Shown: positions 35,540-43,767, counted from the first letter of the stretch. The stretch: 64,000 bases of DNA from an uncultured Nioella sp. (GCA_947498125.1 CANMJH010000001.1:1612001-1676000), one strand, 5' to 3'. Notes: a model not told the origin generated them from the sequence alone. Numbers and translations: made by a program.

Positions 35540-36627
35540 CGCAGACTGCAATTCCATTTTGGTTCATGCGGGGTGGCACCTCGCGCGGGCCATACTTCCG
35601 GCAGAGCGATCTGCCGGAAGATCGAGGCCAACTTGCCGAGATCCTTATCGCCGCCGTGGGATCGGGCCATCCGCTTAATATCGATGGCATTGGCGGCGGG
35701 AACCCCGTCACCACCAAGGTCGCTATTTTGTCCAAGTCGGATGATGACTGGGGCGATATCGACTATTTCTTTGCGCAGGTCAGCGTCGAGGATCGGACGG
35801 TCGATTTCAAACCAACATGTGGAAACATCCTGACTGGCGTTGGTCCGGCCGCACTTGAAATGGGGCTGATTGAGGCAACCGGCAGCGAAACCTCGATCAA
35901 CATTCGCGCTGTAAACACCGGCGCGCGCATTCAATCGTCCGTCCAAACCAGCCCCGATGGCGTTGTCTATGCCGGCCCCACATGCATTGACGGCGTTCCG
36001 GGCACAGCGGCGCCTGTGTCGTTGCAATTTATGGACACTGTTGGCGGCGCGACAGGAGCGTTTTTGCCAACCGGCCAGCTGGTTGACGAGTTTAACGGTA
36101 TCGACGTCACTTGCATGGATGTGGCAATGCCGATGGCCATCGCCCGCGCAGATGCCTTTGGGCTGACGGGCTATGAAAGCGCAGAAGAGCTAAACGAAAA
36201 CACCGAGTTTTTTGCTCAGATGGAGGCCGTCAGAATTAAAGCCGGAGAGGCGATGGGCATCTCAGATGTTGCCAATTCTGTGATTCCCAAATTTGGCCTT
36301 GTGGCCCCGGCCAAGGATGGCGGCACTGTCGCCACACGCTATTTCATGCCGTGGAAGGCGCACCCAACAATGGCGGTAACGGGCGCTCAATGCCTTGCCG
36401 CTTGCGTCTTAACGCCCGGCAGTGTTGCCGACGGGCTTGCCGCCCAACCAGATGAACGCCCGGCTAAGATCACCTTGGAACATGCCAGCGGGCAGATTGA
36501 TGTCATCGTTGAATTTGAGCAGCTGCCCGATGGAATTGTCCTGAAATCTGCGGGCCTTGTCCGCACTGCGCGTCTGCTTGCGCGCGGCGAAGTTATGGTG
36601 CCGGCAGATATTTGGACGAAGGGCTGA
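35536..36627 (+). CDS. PrpF/GalD-family isomerase-tautomerase
   Basis: A 363-residue PrpF-fold protein. The N-terminal FMRGGTSRGPYFRQSDLP matches 4-oxalomesaconate tautomerase (GalD/LigU-type) proteins, and the family acid/base residues are visible as Lys61 (GGGNPVTTKVA) and Cys95 (PTCGNILTGVGP). Relatives isomerise or tautomerise unsaturated tricarboxylates (2-methylaconitate, aconitate, 4-oxalomesaconate). Coupling to a tricarboxylate transporter by ATGA, and a TcuA-like dehydrogenase nearby, favour an aconitate-type substrate. An upstream in-frame GTG at 35524 is less likely than the coupled ATG. Confidence 0.85.
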   Translation: MTQTAIPFWFMRGGTSRGPYFRQSDLPEDRGQLAEILIAAVGSGHPLNIDGIGGGNPVTTKVAILSKSDDDWGDIDYFFAQVSVEDRTVDFKPTCGNILTGVGPAALEMGLIEATGSETSINIRAVNTGARIQSSVQTSPDGVVYAGPTCIDGVPGTAAPVSLQFMDTVGGATGAFLPTGQLVDEFNGIDVTCMDVAMPMAIARADAFGLTGYESAEELNENTEFFAQMEAVRIKAGEAMGISDVANSVIPKFGLVAPAKDGGTVATRYFMPWKAHPTMAVTGAQCLAACVLTPGSVADGLAAQPDERPAKITLEHASGQIDVIVEFEQLPDGIVLKSAGLVRTARLLARGEVMVPADIWTKG

Positions 36628-36638
36628 ATTTCAGGGGA

Positions 36639-36668
36639 TTGACGCATGCGCACCCAATTTAGTATACT
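36639..36668 (+). promoter_or_regulatory. sigma-70-type promoter before the 79-residue gene
   Basis: TTGACG (36639-36644), an 18-bp spacer, and TATACT (36663-36668) are good matches to -35 and -10 consensus. It lies between the PrpF-type gene and the 79-residue ORF, and the -10 is inside the left arm of the GntR-type palindrome, so binding there should block it. It would make the downstream genes a separate transcription unit from the transporter. Confidence 0.7.
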
Positions 36669-36677
36669 ACGGTATAC
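36662..36677. promoter_or_regulatory. candidate GntR operator, site 2
   Basis: GTATAC (36662-36667), TACG, GTATAC (36672-36677): two hexamers in dyad symmetry with a 4-bp centre. The design equals that of the palindrome at the gntR/tcuA promoters (39563-39582). It covers the -10 element and ends 16 bp before the ATG of the 79-residue gene. Confidence 0.65.
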
Positions 36678-36693
36678 ATTTGGAGGAATAGCT

Positions 36694-36933
36694 ATGACCG
36701 ATCAATATTCCCTTGAAATCCAGGCGGCCGAGCGCGGGCTTTTGCTGGCCCTCAACCTTCTGTCGGATGAGCTGCGTGGCTATCCCACCCCGATTTCGGG
36801 CTGCGATGCGCAATTTAACCACATGATAGGCGAGCGTAATCGCATCCGCGCCGCGCTTGACGCGCTGGCCGCGCCGGTCTTTGTCGCCACCCCGCGAACG
36901 CCCAGCCCCAATGCCGGTGTCGAAAGCCGATGA
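36694..36933 (+). CDS. 79-residue protein of unknown function in the carboxylate island
   Basis: A small soluble protein starting MTDQYSLEIQAAERGLLLALNLL. It is mostly helical in appearance, with a central YPTPISGCDAQFNHMIGERNRIRAALDAL block and a Pro/Thr-rich tail; Cys51 might be functional. GGAGG precedes the ATG at 36694; the 5' extension to 36646 runs through the promoter/operator and is rejected. The stop overlaps the dehydrogenase ATG (ATGA), so the two are translated together. I recognise no family. Confidence 0.75.
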   Translation: MTDQYSLEIQAAERGLLLALNLLSDELRGYPTPISGCDAQFNHMIGERNRIRAALDALAAPVFVATPRTPSPNAGVESR

Positions 36934-37907
36934 AAGTCCATATCCTCGACGATTGGTTCGACACGCTGCGCACCCTGCCATGCTTTGAAAAACTCAAAGG
37001 GCATGATGTAACCATCTGGACAGATCATGAACCGGACCCTGAAAAACTGGCCGCTCGGGTGGGCGAGGCCGAAGCGCTTGTTCTGTTTCGCGAACGCACC
37101 AAGGTTGGGCCTGAGCTGCTTTCACGTTTGCCCAAGCTGAAGCTTATTTCTCAAAGAAGTGTGTATCCCCATGTCGATGTCCCCGCTTGCACGGATAACG
37201 GCGTGTTGCTGTCGTCAAACATGCATGGCGGCGCGCCTTCTTATGCGGCGGCTGAGATGACGTTGGCGCTGATGCTGGCCAGCTATCGGCAAATCCCACA
37301 GCAAGTCGCCTCGATCCGCAGCGGAAACTGGCAGGCTGGTGTGGGCCGCACGTTGCGCGGACGCACGCTTGGCCTTTACGGCTATGGGCGCATTGGCGGC
37401 GCCGTCGCCCAATATGCCGAAGCTATTGGAATGAAAATTCAATGGTGGTCGTCCGAGGAAGGCCGCGCGCGCGCCGCCGCTGATGGCGTGCAACTTGCCG
37501 AAAGCCGCGAGGCGTTTTTCGCCACTTCAGATATCGTCAGCCTGCATATCCGCCTAAAACCCGGCACCCGTGGCCTCGTCACGGCTGAGGATTTGGCAAA
37601 CATGTCCCCACGCAGCCTTTTGGTGAACACCTCACGGTCAGGTCTTATTGCCCCCGGCGCGCTTGAGGCCGAGATTGCCAAAGGCCGCATCTATGCGGCG
37701 GTCGACGTTTTCGACAATGAACCGTTGAAAGACACACAGAATCCGCTTCTGACACATCCTAATGTTCTGCCGACGCCGCATATTGGTTTTGTCACCGAAG
37801 ATGAGTTTGATCTGCAATTCTCGGATATCTTTGACCAGATCAACGCCTATGCGGCAGGTGATCCGATCCACATGATCAATCCCGAGGTGTGGGCGCCCAA
37901 ATCCTAG
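36930..37907 (+). CDS. D-2-hydroxyacid dehydrogenase (NAD-dependent, SerA/LdhA family)
   Basis: A 325-residue protein with the Rossmann loop GLYGYGRIGGAVAQYAEAIGM (about 148-168) and the catalytic residues of the family: Arg in LLVNTSRSGL, Glu in VDVFDNEPLKD, and His in LPTPHIGFVT. It interconverts a 2-oxoacid and D-2-hydroxyacid; the substrate is unknown. It is coupled to the 79-residue gene and probably shares the GntR-type promoter. Its 3' end overlaps the convergent AbrB-type gene by 32 bp. Confidence 0.9.
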   Translation: MKVHILDDWFDTLRTLPCFEKLKGHDVTIWTDHEPDPEKLAARVGEAEALVLFRERTKVGPELLSRLPKLKLISQRSVYPHVDVPACTDNGVLLSSNMHGGAPSYAAAEMTLALMLASYRQIPQQVASIRSGNWQAGVGRTLRGRTLGLYGYGRIGGAVAQYAEAIGMKIQWWSSEEGRARAAADGVQLAESREAFFATSDIVSLHIRLKPGTRGLVTAEDLANMSPRSLLVNTSRSGLIAPGALEAEIAKGRIYAAVDVFDNEPLKDTQNPLLTHPNVLPTPHIGFVTEDEFDLQFSDIFDQINAYAAGDPIHMINPEVWAPKS

Positions 37908-38901
37908 AGGCCAGTGGCGCGCCGATGATGACCGTCAGAATGCGGAAAATGTGGTGCGTCACGACAAAAGCAACATCAGCCCCGGCAATCAACGCGAGCA
38001 CGGCCATTTCGGCCTGCCCGCCCGGGGCAAAGGCCAAAAGTGCCTCTAATGGCGGCGCCAGCTCGAACAAAATGGCAATTTCTGTAAAGACAGCAGCCAG
38101 CACAATCAGGATCACACAATAGCCCAAGGCGGCTGCCACATCGCGGCGCACTTCATGCCCGGTGACGCCTACATATTTTGTGCCGACAGTCATCCCGATA
38201 AAGAACTGCGCGGCCCAAATCGCCTCGGCCGGGGGGCGGTGCTGCAAAAGCCCGATGATAGACAAGAACCCTGCCAAGATCATCGGCCCCAAAATCGACG
38301 CACCGAAAAGACCAATGTATTTGGCCCCCTGCCATCCCGCAAAACCTGCAAACACCATCAGCAGCATTTGGGACAGTTCCATGCCAGACGCAGGCGCGCC
38401 GGGCGGGTTGCTAAGGTCAACGTCCCAAGCCAATTGCAAAAGGAAGGGCAAGGCCACAACGATCATCATCACGCGCGTTGCATGGATCAGCGATAGCGCC
38501 CGAACATCCCCTCCGGCCTCTTCGCCAAAGATCAGCATGTCCTGCAATCCGCCGGGCATTGCCGAATAGTAGCTGGTCGGGAAATCAAACCCCCACAAAC
38601 GCTGGAAATATGGAACGCCAATCAGCCCAGCCAGAAGGATCACGACCGGCACCATCAGCAACGTGGGCCAGAGCCCCGGCATGGCCAGCACAACCGACCA
38701 TGTGAGCGTCGCCCCAACCGCCACACCCAAAATCGCGCGCATGGCGTTATTGACCGACGCGTTGCCCTTAAGGTTCACACCGCAAAGCGCCGCAATGAGG
38801 CAGGCAAAGATCGGGCCAAGCAAAAACGGCAAGGGCAGATGCGCGAAATGGAACGCCGCAACACCAAGTGCCGCGATTACATATGTCTGGACCAAAATCA
38901 T
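37876..38901 (-). CDS. AbrB family (TIGR03082/AmoA-like) membrane protein
   Basis: A 341-residue inner-membrane protein with about ten helices in two repeats. The repeat motif is visible as LPLPFLLGPIFACLIAAL (about 22-39) and GASILGPMILAGFLSIIGL (about 203-221); the family fingerprint FPTSYYSAMPGGLQDMLIFGEEAGGDVRALSLIHATRV is at about 105-142. Despite the name, it is not the AbrB transcription factor. Its function is unknown; it is frequently near carboxylate transporters. ATGA overlap with gntR suggests co-transcription with the repressor. Confidence 0.87.
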   Translation of the reverse strand: MILVQTYVIAALGVAAFHFAHLPLPFLLGPIFACLIAALCGVNLKGNASVNNAMRAILGVAVGATLTWSVVLAMPGLWPTLLMVPVVILLAGLIGVPYFQRLWGFDFPTSYYSAMPGGLQDMLIFGEEAGGDVRALSLIHATRVMMIVVALPFLLQLAWDVDLSNPPGAPASGMELSQMLLMVFAGFAGWQGAKYIGLFGASILGPMILAGFLSIIGLLQHRPPAEAIWAAQFFIGMTVGTKYVGVTGHEVRRDVAAALGYCVILIVLAAVFTEIAILFELAPPLEALLAFAPGGQAEMAVLALIAGADVAFVVTHHIFRILTVIIGAPLASRIWAPTPRD

Positions 38902-39542
38902 CCGCGCAGCACCGAAAGGCGATGACGAAACGAAACCTGCAAATGCGCTTCGGCGGCGGCGCCGGCCTCCTCCTCATCCCTAGCCCTGATGGCATCAATT
39001 ATTCCCTGATGCTGGCGGCAAACCAGATCAATCCGCGCCTCATCGGCCAAAGTTGTCGGCCCCAAAAGCAATAGCGCATTGTTCAGCGCCCGTGCGGATT
39101 CCAAAAGAAACCGGTTTCGTGTCATACGGTAGAGGCATTTGTGGAAATTCTGGTTTAATGCAGCCGCTTTGGCGCTGTCCGAAATGCTATCTGCAATTTC
39201 GGCATTGATACTGTCTAATTCATCCGCCTCAGCCTCGGTTGCATGTTTGGCCGCCATCTCAGCGGCTGTGCGTTCCAGCACCATGCGCATCTCATAAAGT
39301 TCGACAATCTCGGCATGGCTCAACTGGCGAATCACGGCACCGATCCGAGGGCGATGTTCGACGATTCCATCCGCCTCCAACCGGCGCAACGCCTCGCGAA
39401 TTGGAGTGCGAGAGAGTGAAAGCTTCTCGGCGATATCAACCTCGCGCAGACGATCTCCGGGACCATATTGCCCATTTTTTATGGCTGAAAGCACCGCAGC
39501 GTAAGCCAATTCTCCCTGCGATCCACCGCTAAATTCTTCCAT
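38898..39542 (-). CDS. GntR-family regulator (FCD/FadR type)
   Basis: A 214-residue regulator. The winged helix is at about 10-75 (YAAVLSAIKNGQYGPGDRLREVDIAEKLSLSRTPIREALRRLEADGIV, the GntR signature), and the C-terminal FCD ligand domain includes EIVELYEMRMVLERTAAEMAA, NQNFHKCLYRMTRN and HQGIIDAIRARDEEEAGAAAEAHL, with the helix-borne Asp/His metal ligands in place. FCD domains usually bind carboxylic acids. The longer ORF from 39743 would cross the divergent tcuA gene and is rejected. It is probably a repressor of this locus, acting at the two palindromes described. Confidence 0.9.
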   Translation of the reverse strand: MEEFSGGSQGELAYAAVLSAIKNGQYGPGDRLREVDIAEKLSLSRTPIREALRRLEADGIVEHRPRIGAVIRQLSHAEIVELYEMRMVLERTAAEMAAKHATEAEADELDSINAEIADSISDSAKAAALNQNFHKCLYRMTRNRFLLESARALNNALLLLGPTTLADEARIDLVCRQHQGIIDAIRARDEEEAGAAAEAHLQVSFRHRLSVLRG

Positions 39543-39562
39543 CACAAAACACTCTTTCCAAA

Positions 39563-39582
39563 TTGTATCCCACTGGATACAA
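39563..39582. promoter_or_regulatory. candidate GntR operator, site 1, in the gntR/tcuA divergent promoter
   Basis: TTGTATCC (39563-39570), CACT, GGATACAA (39575-39582): a perfect 8-bp dyad in the 64-bp gap between gntR and the tcuA-like gene. It overlaps possible promoters on both strands: TTGTAT-N16-TATGTA (39563-39590) towards tcuA, and a minus-strand TTACAT-N18-TACAAT towards gntR, so one protein could control both. This is the classical autoregulation layout of GntR repressors. Confidence 0.75.
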
Positions 39583-39606
39583 CATATGTAACTGAAGGAG
39601 ATCACC

Positions 39607-41073
39607 ATGTCAAAGCAGGTTATTGTTGTTGGATCCGGGAATGCGGCCCTTTGCGCTGGCATTGCAGCGCTCGAAGCGGGCGCACGTGTTCTGATGCTGG
39701 AAAAAGCCGATGAGGCACTGGCCGGGGGCAACACGATATACACCGCTGGCGCGATGCGCTTTGCCTATGATGACAAAGAGGACCTGCTGCCGCTTTTGAG
39801 CGACACAAGCGATCCTCGCCTGCCCCAGACAGATTTTGGGGGCTATAGCCAAGACAAGTTCGGCCAGGATCTGTTGGCCTTTAATGGCGGACGCCCCTTG
39901 TCGCCAGAGCAGACGCGATTGATTGGCAAGTCCCTGCCGACGATGCAATGGCTGGCCAGCCACGGCGTCACCTTCGAACCGATCTATTCACGTCAGAGTT
40001 TTGAAAAAGACGGACGCATTGTTTTTTGGGGCGGGCTGACCCTTGCGGCGGAAAACGAAGGGGTTGGCCTTTTTGATATGGAATTGGCTGCCTTCCTAAA
40101 ACTTGGCGGTGAAATTCGCTACGACAGCGCCGTCACGAGCCTTATGACCGAAGACGGCTCTGTCACCGGCGTATATGTCGGGCCTGAGGCCCTGCCCGCC
40201 GATGCAGTGATCCTTGCCTGCGGCGGGTTCGAAGCCAATGCCGAGATGCGGGACAAACTGATGGGCGGCAATTGGGCCAAGGCCAAAGTGCGCGGCACGC
40301 CGCATAACACCGGCGACGGGCTAGCTATGGCATTAGACGCCGGAGCCCAAAAACGCGGGCTTTTCGATAAGTGCCACGCGACACCAATGGATCTGCACAT
40401 GGCCGATTATGGCGGTCTGGATCTGCCGCCATCCGAGCGCAAACATTACCGAAAAATCTGCTACTTCCTTGGCGTGATGCTGAATGCAAATGGCGAACGC
40501 TTCCTTGATGAGGGCGCCAATTTCCGAAACTACACTTATGCGCAATTCGGCAAGGCCGTTCTGGACCAACCCGGCCATTTCGCGTGGCAGGTTTTCGACT
40601 CAAAGGTCGCTGATCTTCTCTATGCTGAATACAACTTCCACGATGCTCATTTTGTTGAGGCCGATAGCCTGAAAGCCCTTTGCGGCAAGCTCGACGGCGT
40701 GGACCCTAACGCGGCTCTGGATACCCTCACAGCCTTTAACGAGGCCGTGGATGACAGCCGTCCTTTTGACCCCACAATTCTCGACGGCAAGGGAACAAGG
40801 GGCTTGCCGGTGCCGCGCAGCAATTGGGCCCAAAAACTCGATACTCCACCATTCAAGGCCTTCCCCGTAACGGGCGGCATCACCTTCACCTATGGCGGGC
40901 TTGCAATCTCGGATCGGGGCGCTGTTTTAGATGGCAATGGCGCAGATATCGCAGGCTTGTACGCTTGTGGCGAAATGGTCGGAGGTGTCTTCTTCGAAGG
41001 TTATCCCGGCGGCTCGGGCCTGACATCCGGCGCTGTCTTTGGGCGTTTGGCAGGAGCCAATGCCGCGCAGTAA
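39607..41073 (+). CDS. FAD-dependent tricarballylate dehydrogenase-like protein (TcuA family)
   Basis: A 488-residue FAD flavoprotein of the fumarate reductase/TcuA group. The dinucleotide fold is VIVVGSGNAALCAGIAALEAGARVLMLEKADE (about 4-35), with GGNTIYTAGAMRF after it. The substrate and FAD end is ITFTYGGLAISDRGAVL...LYACGEMVGGVFFEGYPGGSGLTSGAVFGRLAG (about 415-485), closely matching the TcuA C-terminus. TcuA oxidises tricarballylate to cis-aconitate; its electron acceptor TcuB is not in this window. AAGGAG precedes the ATG. It is divergent from gntR. It could also be a 3-ketosteroid- or fumarate-type relative. Confidence 0.85.
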   Translation: MSKQVIVVGSGNAALCAGIAALEAGARVLMLEKADEALAGGNTIYTAGAMRFAYDDKEDLLPLLSDTSDPRLPQTDFGGYSQDKFGQDLLAFNGGRPLSPEQTRLIGKSLPTMQWLASHGVTFEPIYSRQSFEKDGRIVFWGGLTLAAENEGVGLFDMELAAFLKLGGEIRYDSAVTSLMTEDGSVTGVYVGPEALPADAVILACGGFEANAEMRDKLMGGNWAKAKVRGTPHNTGDGLAMALDAGAQKRGLFDKCHATPMDLHMADYGGLDLPPSERKHYRKICYFLGVMLNANGERFLDEGANFRNYTYAQFGKAVLDQPGHFAWQVFDSKVADLLYAEYNFHDAHFVEADSLKALCGKLDGVDPNAALDTLTAFNEAVDDSRPFDPTILDGKGTRGLPVPRSNWAQKLDTPPFKAFPVTGGITFTYGGLAISDRGAVLDGNGADIAGLYACGEMVGGVFFEGYPGGSGLTSGAVFGRLAGANAAQ

Positions 41074-41079
41074 CCGCTG

Positions 41080-41847
41080 CTAAAAAAGCGCTCGGCGGAT
41101 AAGGTTCATCCCTGCGATAAGCAAAACAAACAAGGTTGCCCGCATGAACTGTGCCTTATCCAGCTTGTTTTGAATGGCCACCCCGAGGAACATTCCGATA
41201 AAGGCCGGGATAATCAGGATCGCCGAAAAGGGGATCGTCGCGGCATTCAGAACCCCGCTTTTCAGATGCGCGCCCACCAACACGATTGCGCCAGTGGAAT
41301 AGATCAATCCCTGCACTCGGATATGCTCACGCTTTTCCGTGTCCAGCGACACCAAATAGGCAACCGTCGGCGGTCCCCACACCGCTGCGATGCCGCCCAA
41401 AACACCCGCCACAGACCCAAATAGCCATGTCGCAAGACCCCTTCGGTCACTGCTGACACGCAACTGCCATCCGGCAAGGCTGACAACCGCAAAGATCGTC
41501 ACCGGCACACCAATTACCAAATAGAGCACCCATTGCGGGACGCTCAAAACGAATTGGGAAGAGATCACCATTATCGTCAATCCGACTGCCATAAACGGCC
41601 AGTGCGCGCGGGCAGACTGGATCAACGGCCTTAATCCATGCCGGAATGCCTGCCACAGATTAGACGTCAAAGTCGGCAAGAGCAGCCCCGCCAACGCCAA
41701 TTCTGGCGGCAAGAACGCCCCCAGCCCCGAAACCATCACAAGTGGCAAGGCAAACCCTACAATACCTTTGATAAACCCACCCAAAAACGTCACAGCAAGC
41801 GCCGCGCAAAAGGCCCAGAGGGGCAGGATATCGAAAAGCGCGCTCAT
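41080..41847 (-). CDS. TSUP family (TauE/SafE) permease
   Basis: A 255-residue membrane protein with about eight helices: FLGGFIKGIVGFALPLVMVSGLGAFLPPELALAGLLLPTLTSNLWQAF (N-terminal repeat, about 21-69) and SVAGVLGGIAAVWGPPTVAYLVSL (second repeat). Members export sulfur oxyanions or organic acids. It converges on the TcuA-like gene with a 6-bp gap. A role as an exporter for the same pathway is possible but unproven. Confidence 0.88.
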   Translation of the reverse strand: MSALFDILPLWAFCAALAVTFLGGFIKGIVGFALPLVMVSGLGAFLPPELALAGLLLPTLTSNLWQAFRHGLRPLIQSARAHWPFMAVGLTIMVISSQFVLSVPQWVLYLVIGVPVTIFAVVSLAGWQLRVSSDRRGLATWLFGSVAGVLGGIAAVWGPPTVAYLVSLDTEKREHIRVQGLIYSTGAIVLVGAHLKSGVLNAATIPFSAILIIPAFIGMFLGVAIQNKLDKAQFMRATLFVLLIAGMNLIRRALF

Positions 41848-41994
41848 TGAAATGTCTCTGTTCTAGAATGCGGCCTCTTGTTCGCAGTCGCAGCAACCCC
41901 TGTCAATCGCGCGCATGTCGAGACGATTTTATGGGCCAAACGCATAGCGCCAAGACATTTCATGTCGCGAAATACCCCCTTATGCGAATTTTTC

Positions 41995-42023
41995 TTGCGC
42001 TGCACCTGCGAAGTAAATATACC
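41995..42023 (+). promoter_or_regulatory. putative promoter of mcd
   Basis: TTGCGC (41995-42000), 17-bp spacer, TATACC (42018-42023), located 27 bp before the mcd ATG. The remaining about 150 bp of the 202-bp gap between the divergent TSUP and mcd genes shows nothing else I can name. Confidence 0.5.
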
Positions 42024-42049
42024 GATGCCGAGAAAAAAGGATAGATTCG

Positions 42050-43741
42050 ATGCCACATGACGGAGCGCCCATGCCAAGCGAAGCCCAAGAGACTGTGATC
42101 CTTCCCGGCCTGCTTGACTTAACCGCCGCTGCAGTTGCCCCGGCCGAAGCGCTACTGGAGACGGCCACAGCACGCGTGCGCGACATGGTCACTGTAGACG
42201 GTCGCACTTCAGCAGAAAAAATCGAAGAAAATCAAGTGGCTGCGCATGGCTTAGCATGGCTTGCCACCTATGTGGAAAGCCTACGCCAAATGCAAGCTTG
42301 GGCCGCGCGTTTAGACGCTGAAGGGCGCTTTGGCACCATCGAACAGCTACTGCATCAGATCGCATTTGGTGAATACCTCTGGCAGATTTATGGCGGCATT
42401 CCGATGAGTCAGGGCGAAATGCTGCGCCCGCAAGATATCGGGCTTAGCCAAGATGATCAGCGCGGATTGATGATACCTGAGGTCATGACTCTCTGCCAAT
42501 CTGGCAACACTCAGGCCGCACGCAGCCAACTCGTTGAAATTATGCAGGAAACTGCCGGATCAAACAGTTTTGGGGCCACCGGCCTTGATGAAGAACTTGA
42601 AATGATCCGAGACCAGTTTTCTCGCTACGCCCGCGAACGCGTCGAACCAAACGCCCATGACTGGCACCTCAACGACGAGCTTATCCCGATGGAGATCATC
42701 GAAGAATTGGCCGAGATGGGTGTGTTCGGCCTGACCATTCCCGAAGAATTTGGCGGGTTCGGCATGTCGAAAGCGTCGATGGTTGTTGTGTCCGAAGAAC
42801 TGAGCCGCGGCTATATTGGTGTTGGTTCCCTTGGCACCCGGTCCGAGATCGCCGCCGAACTGATCCTGTGTGGCGGAACGGAAGAGCAAAAAGCCGAATG
42901 GCTGCCGAAAATTGCTTCGGCTAAGATCCTGCCGACCGCCGTTTTCACCGAACCCAATACCGGATCTGACCTCGGCAGTCTGCGCACCCGCGCCGTAAAA
43001 ACCGACGAAGGTTGGGAGGTTACAGGAAACAAGACCTGGATCACTCATGCTGCGCGCACCCATGTGATGACGCTGCTGGCGCGCACAGACCCGGACACCA
43101 CCGACCATCGTGGCCTGTCCATGTTCCTTGCCGAAAAAACCCCCGGTACCGACGAAGCGCCCTTCCCCACGCCCGGCATGACCGGCGGTGAGATTGAGGT
43201 TCTCGGTTATCGCGGAATGAAGGAATATGAGCTTGGCTTTGACGGGTTCAAAGTCGCAAAAGACAACCTTTTGGGCGGCGAAGAGGGCAAGGGCTTTAAG
43301 CAGCTTATGCAGACCTTTGAAAGCGCCCGCATTCAAACAGCAGCACGTGCCATTGGGGTTGCGCAAGCCGCGCTTGATGTTTCGATGCAATATGGTCAGG
43401 ACCGCAAGCAATTCGGCAAATCCCTGATCAATTTTCCACGGGTATCCGGCAAACTTGCAATGATGGCCGTTGAGATCATGATTGCCCGTCAGCTGACCTA
43501 TTATTCGGCTGCACAGAAAGACAATGACAAGCGCTGCGATCTTGAGGCTGGCATGGCCAAGCTTCTCGGCGCACGTGTCGCATGGGCGGCCGCCGACAAT
43601 GGTCTGCAAATCCACGGCGGCAATGGTTTTGCGCTGGAATATAAAATCAGCCGCATCCTTTGCGACGCGCGCATTCTTAATATCTTCGAAGGTGCTGCCG
43701 AAATCCAAGCGCAGGTGATTGCGCGCCGTTTGCTGGGATAA
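42050..43741 (+). CDS. mcd: (2S)-methylsuccinyl-CoA dehydrogenase
   Basis: Mcd oxidises (2S)-methylsuccinyl-CoA to mesaconyl-CoA in the ethylmalonyl-CoA pathway, used for acetyl-CoA assimilation without the glyoxylate shunt. The 563-residue protein is much longer than standard acyl-CoA dehydrogenases (about 380) because of an about 165-residue N-terminal domain (AEKIEENQVAAHGLAWLATYVESLRQMQAW), the hallmark of Mcd. The dehydrogenase core follows: FTEPNTGSDLGSLRT, GNKTWITHAARTHVMTLLARTDP and QIHGGNGFALEYKISRILCDARILNIFEGAAEIQ. It is monocistronic, with a promoter-like element upstream and a hairpin downstream. Confidence 0.92.
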   Translation: MPHDGAPMPSEAQETVILPGLLDLTAAAVAPAEALLETATARVRDMVTVDGRTSAEKIEENQVAAHGLAWLATYVESLRQMQAWAARLDAEGRFGTIEQLLHQIAFGEYLWQIYGGIPMSQGEMLRPQDIGLSQDDQRGLMIPEVMTLCQSGNTQAARSQLVEIMQETAGSNSFGATGLDEELEMIRDQFSRYARERVEPNAHDWHLNDELIPMEIIEELAEMGVFGLTIPEEFGGFGMSKASMVVVSEELSRGYIGVGSLGTRSEIAAELILCGGTEEQKAEWLPKIASAKILPTAVFTEPNTGSDLGSLRTRAVKTDEGWEVTGNKTWITHAARTHVMTLLARTDPDTTDHRGLSMFLAEKTPGTDEAPFPTPGMTGGEIEVLGYRGMKEYELGFDGFKVAKDNLLGGEEGKGFKQLMQTFESARIQTAARAIGVAQAALDVSMQYGQDRKQFGKSLINFPRVSGKLAMMAVEIMIARQLTYYSAAQKDNDKRCDLEAGMAKLLGARVAWAAADNGLQIHGGNGFALEYKISRILCDARILNIFEGAAEIQAQVIARRLLG

Positions 43742-43767
43742 CGATTGTCATCTTTTCTTCTCTCTTG

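Noticed and set aside
39543-39743. 67-residue N-terminal extension of the GntR protein
   Set aside because: It would cross the operator and the divergent tcuA start; the winged helix starts shortly after 39542.
42560-43708. 382-residue minus-strand ORF within mcd
   Set aside because: Shadow frame of a GC-rich gene; mcd is complete on the plus strand.
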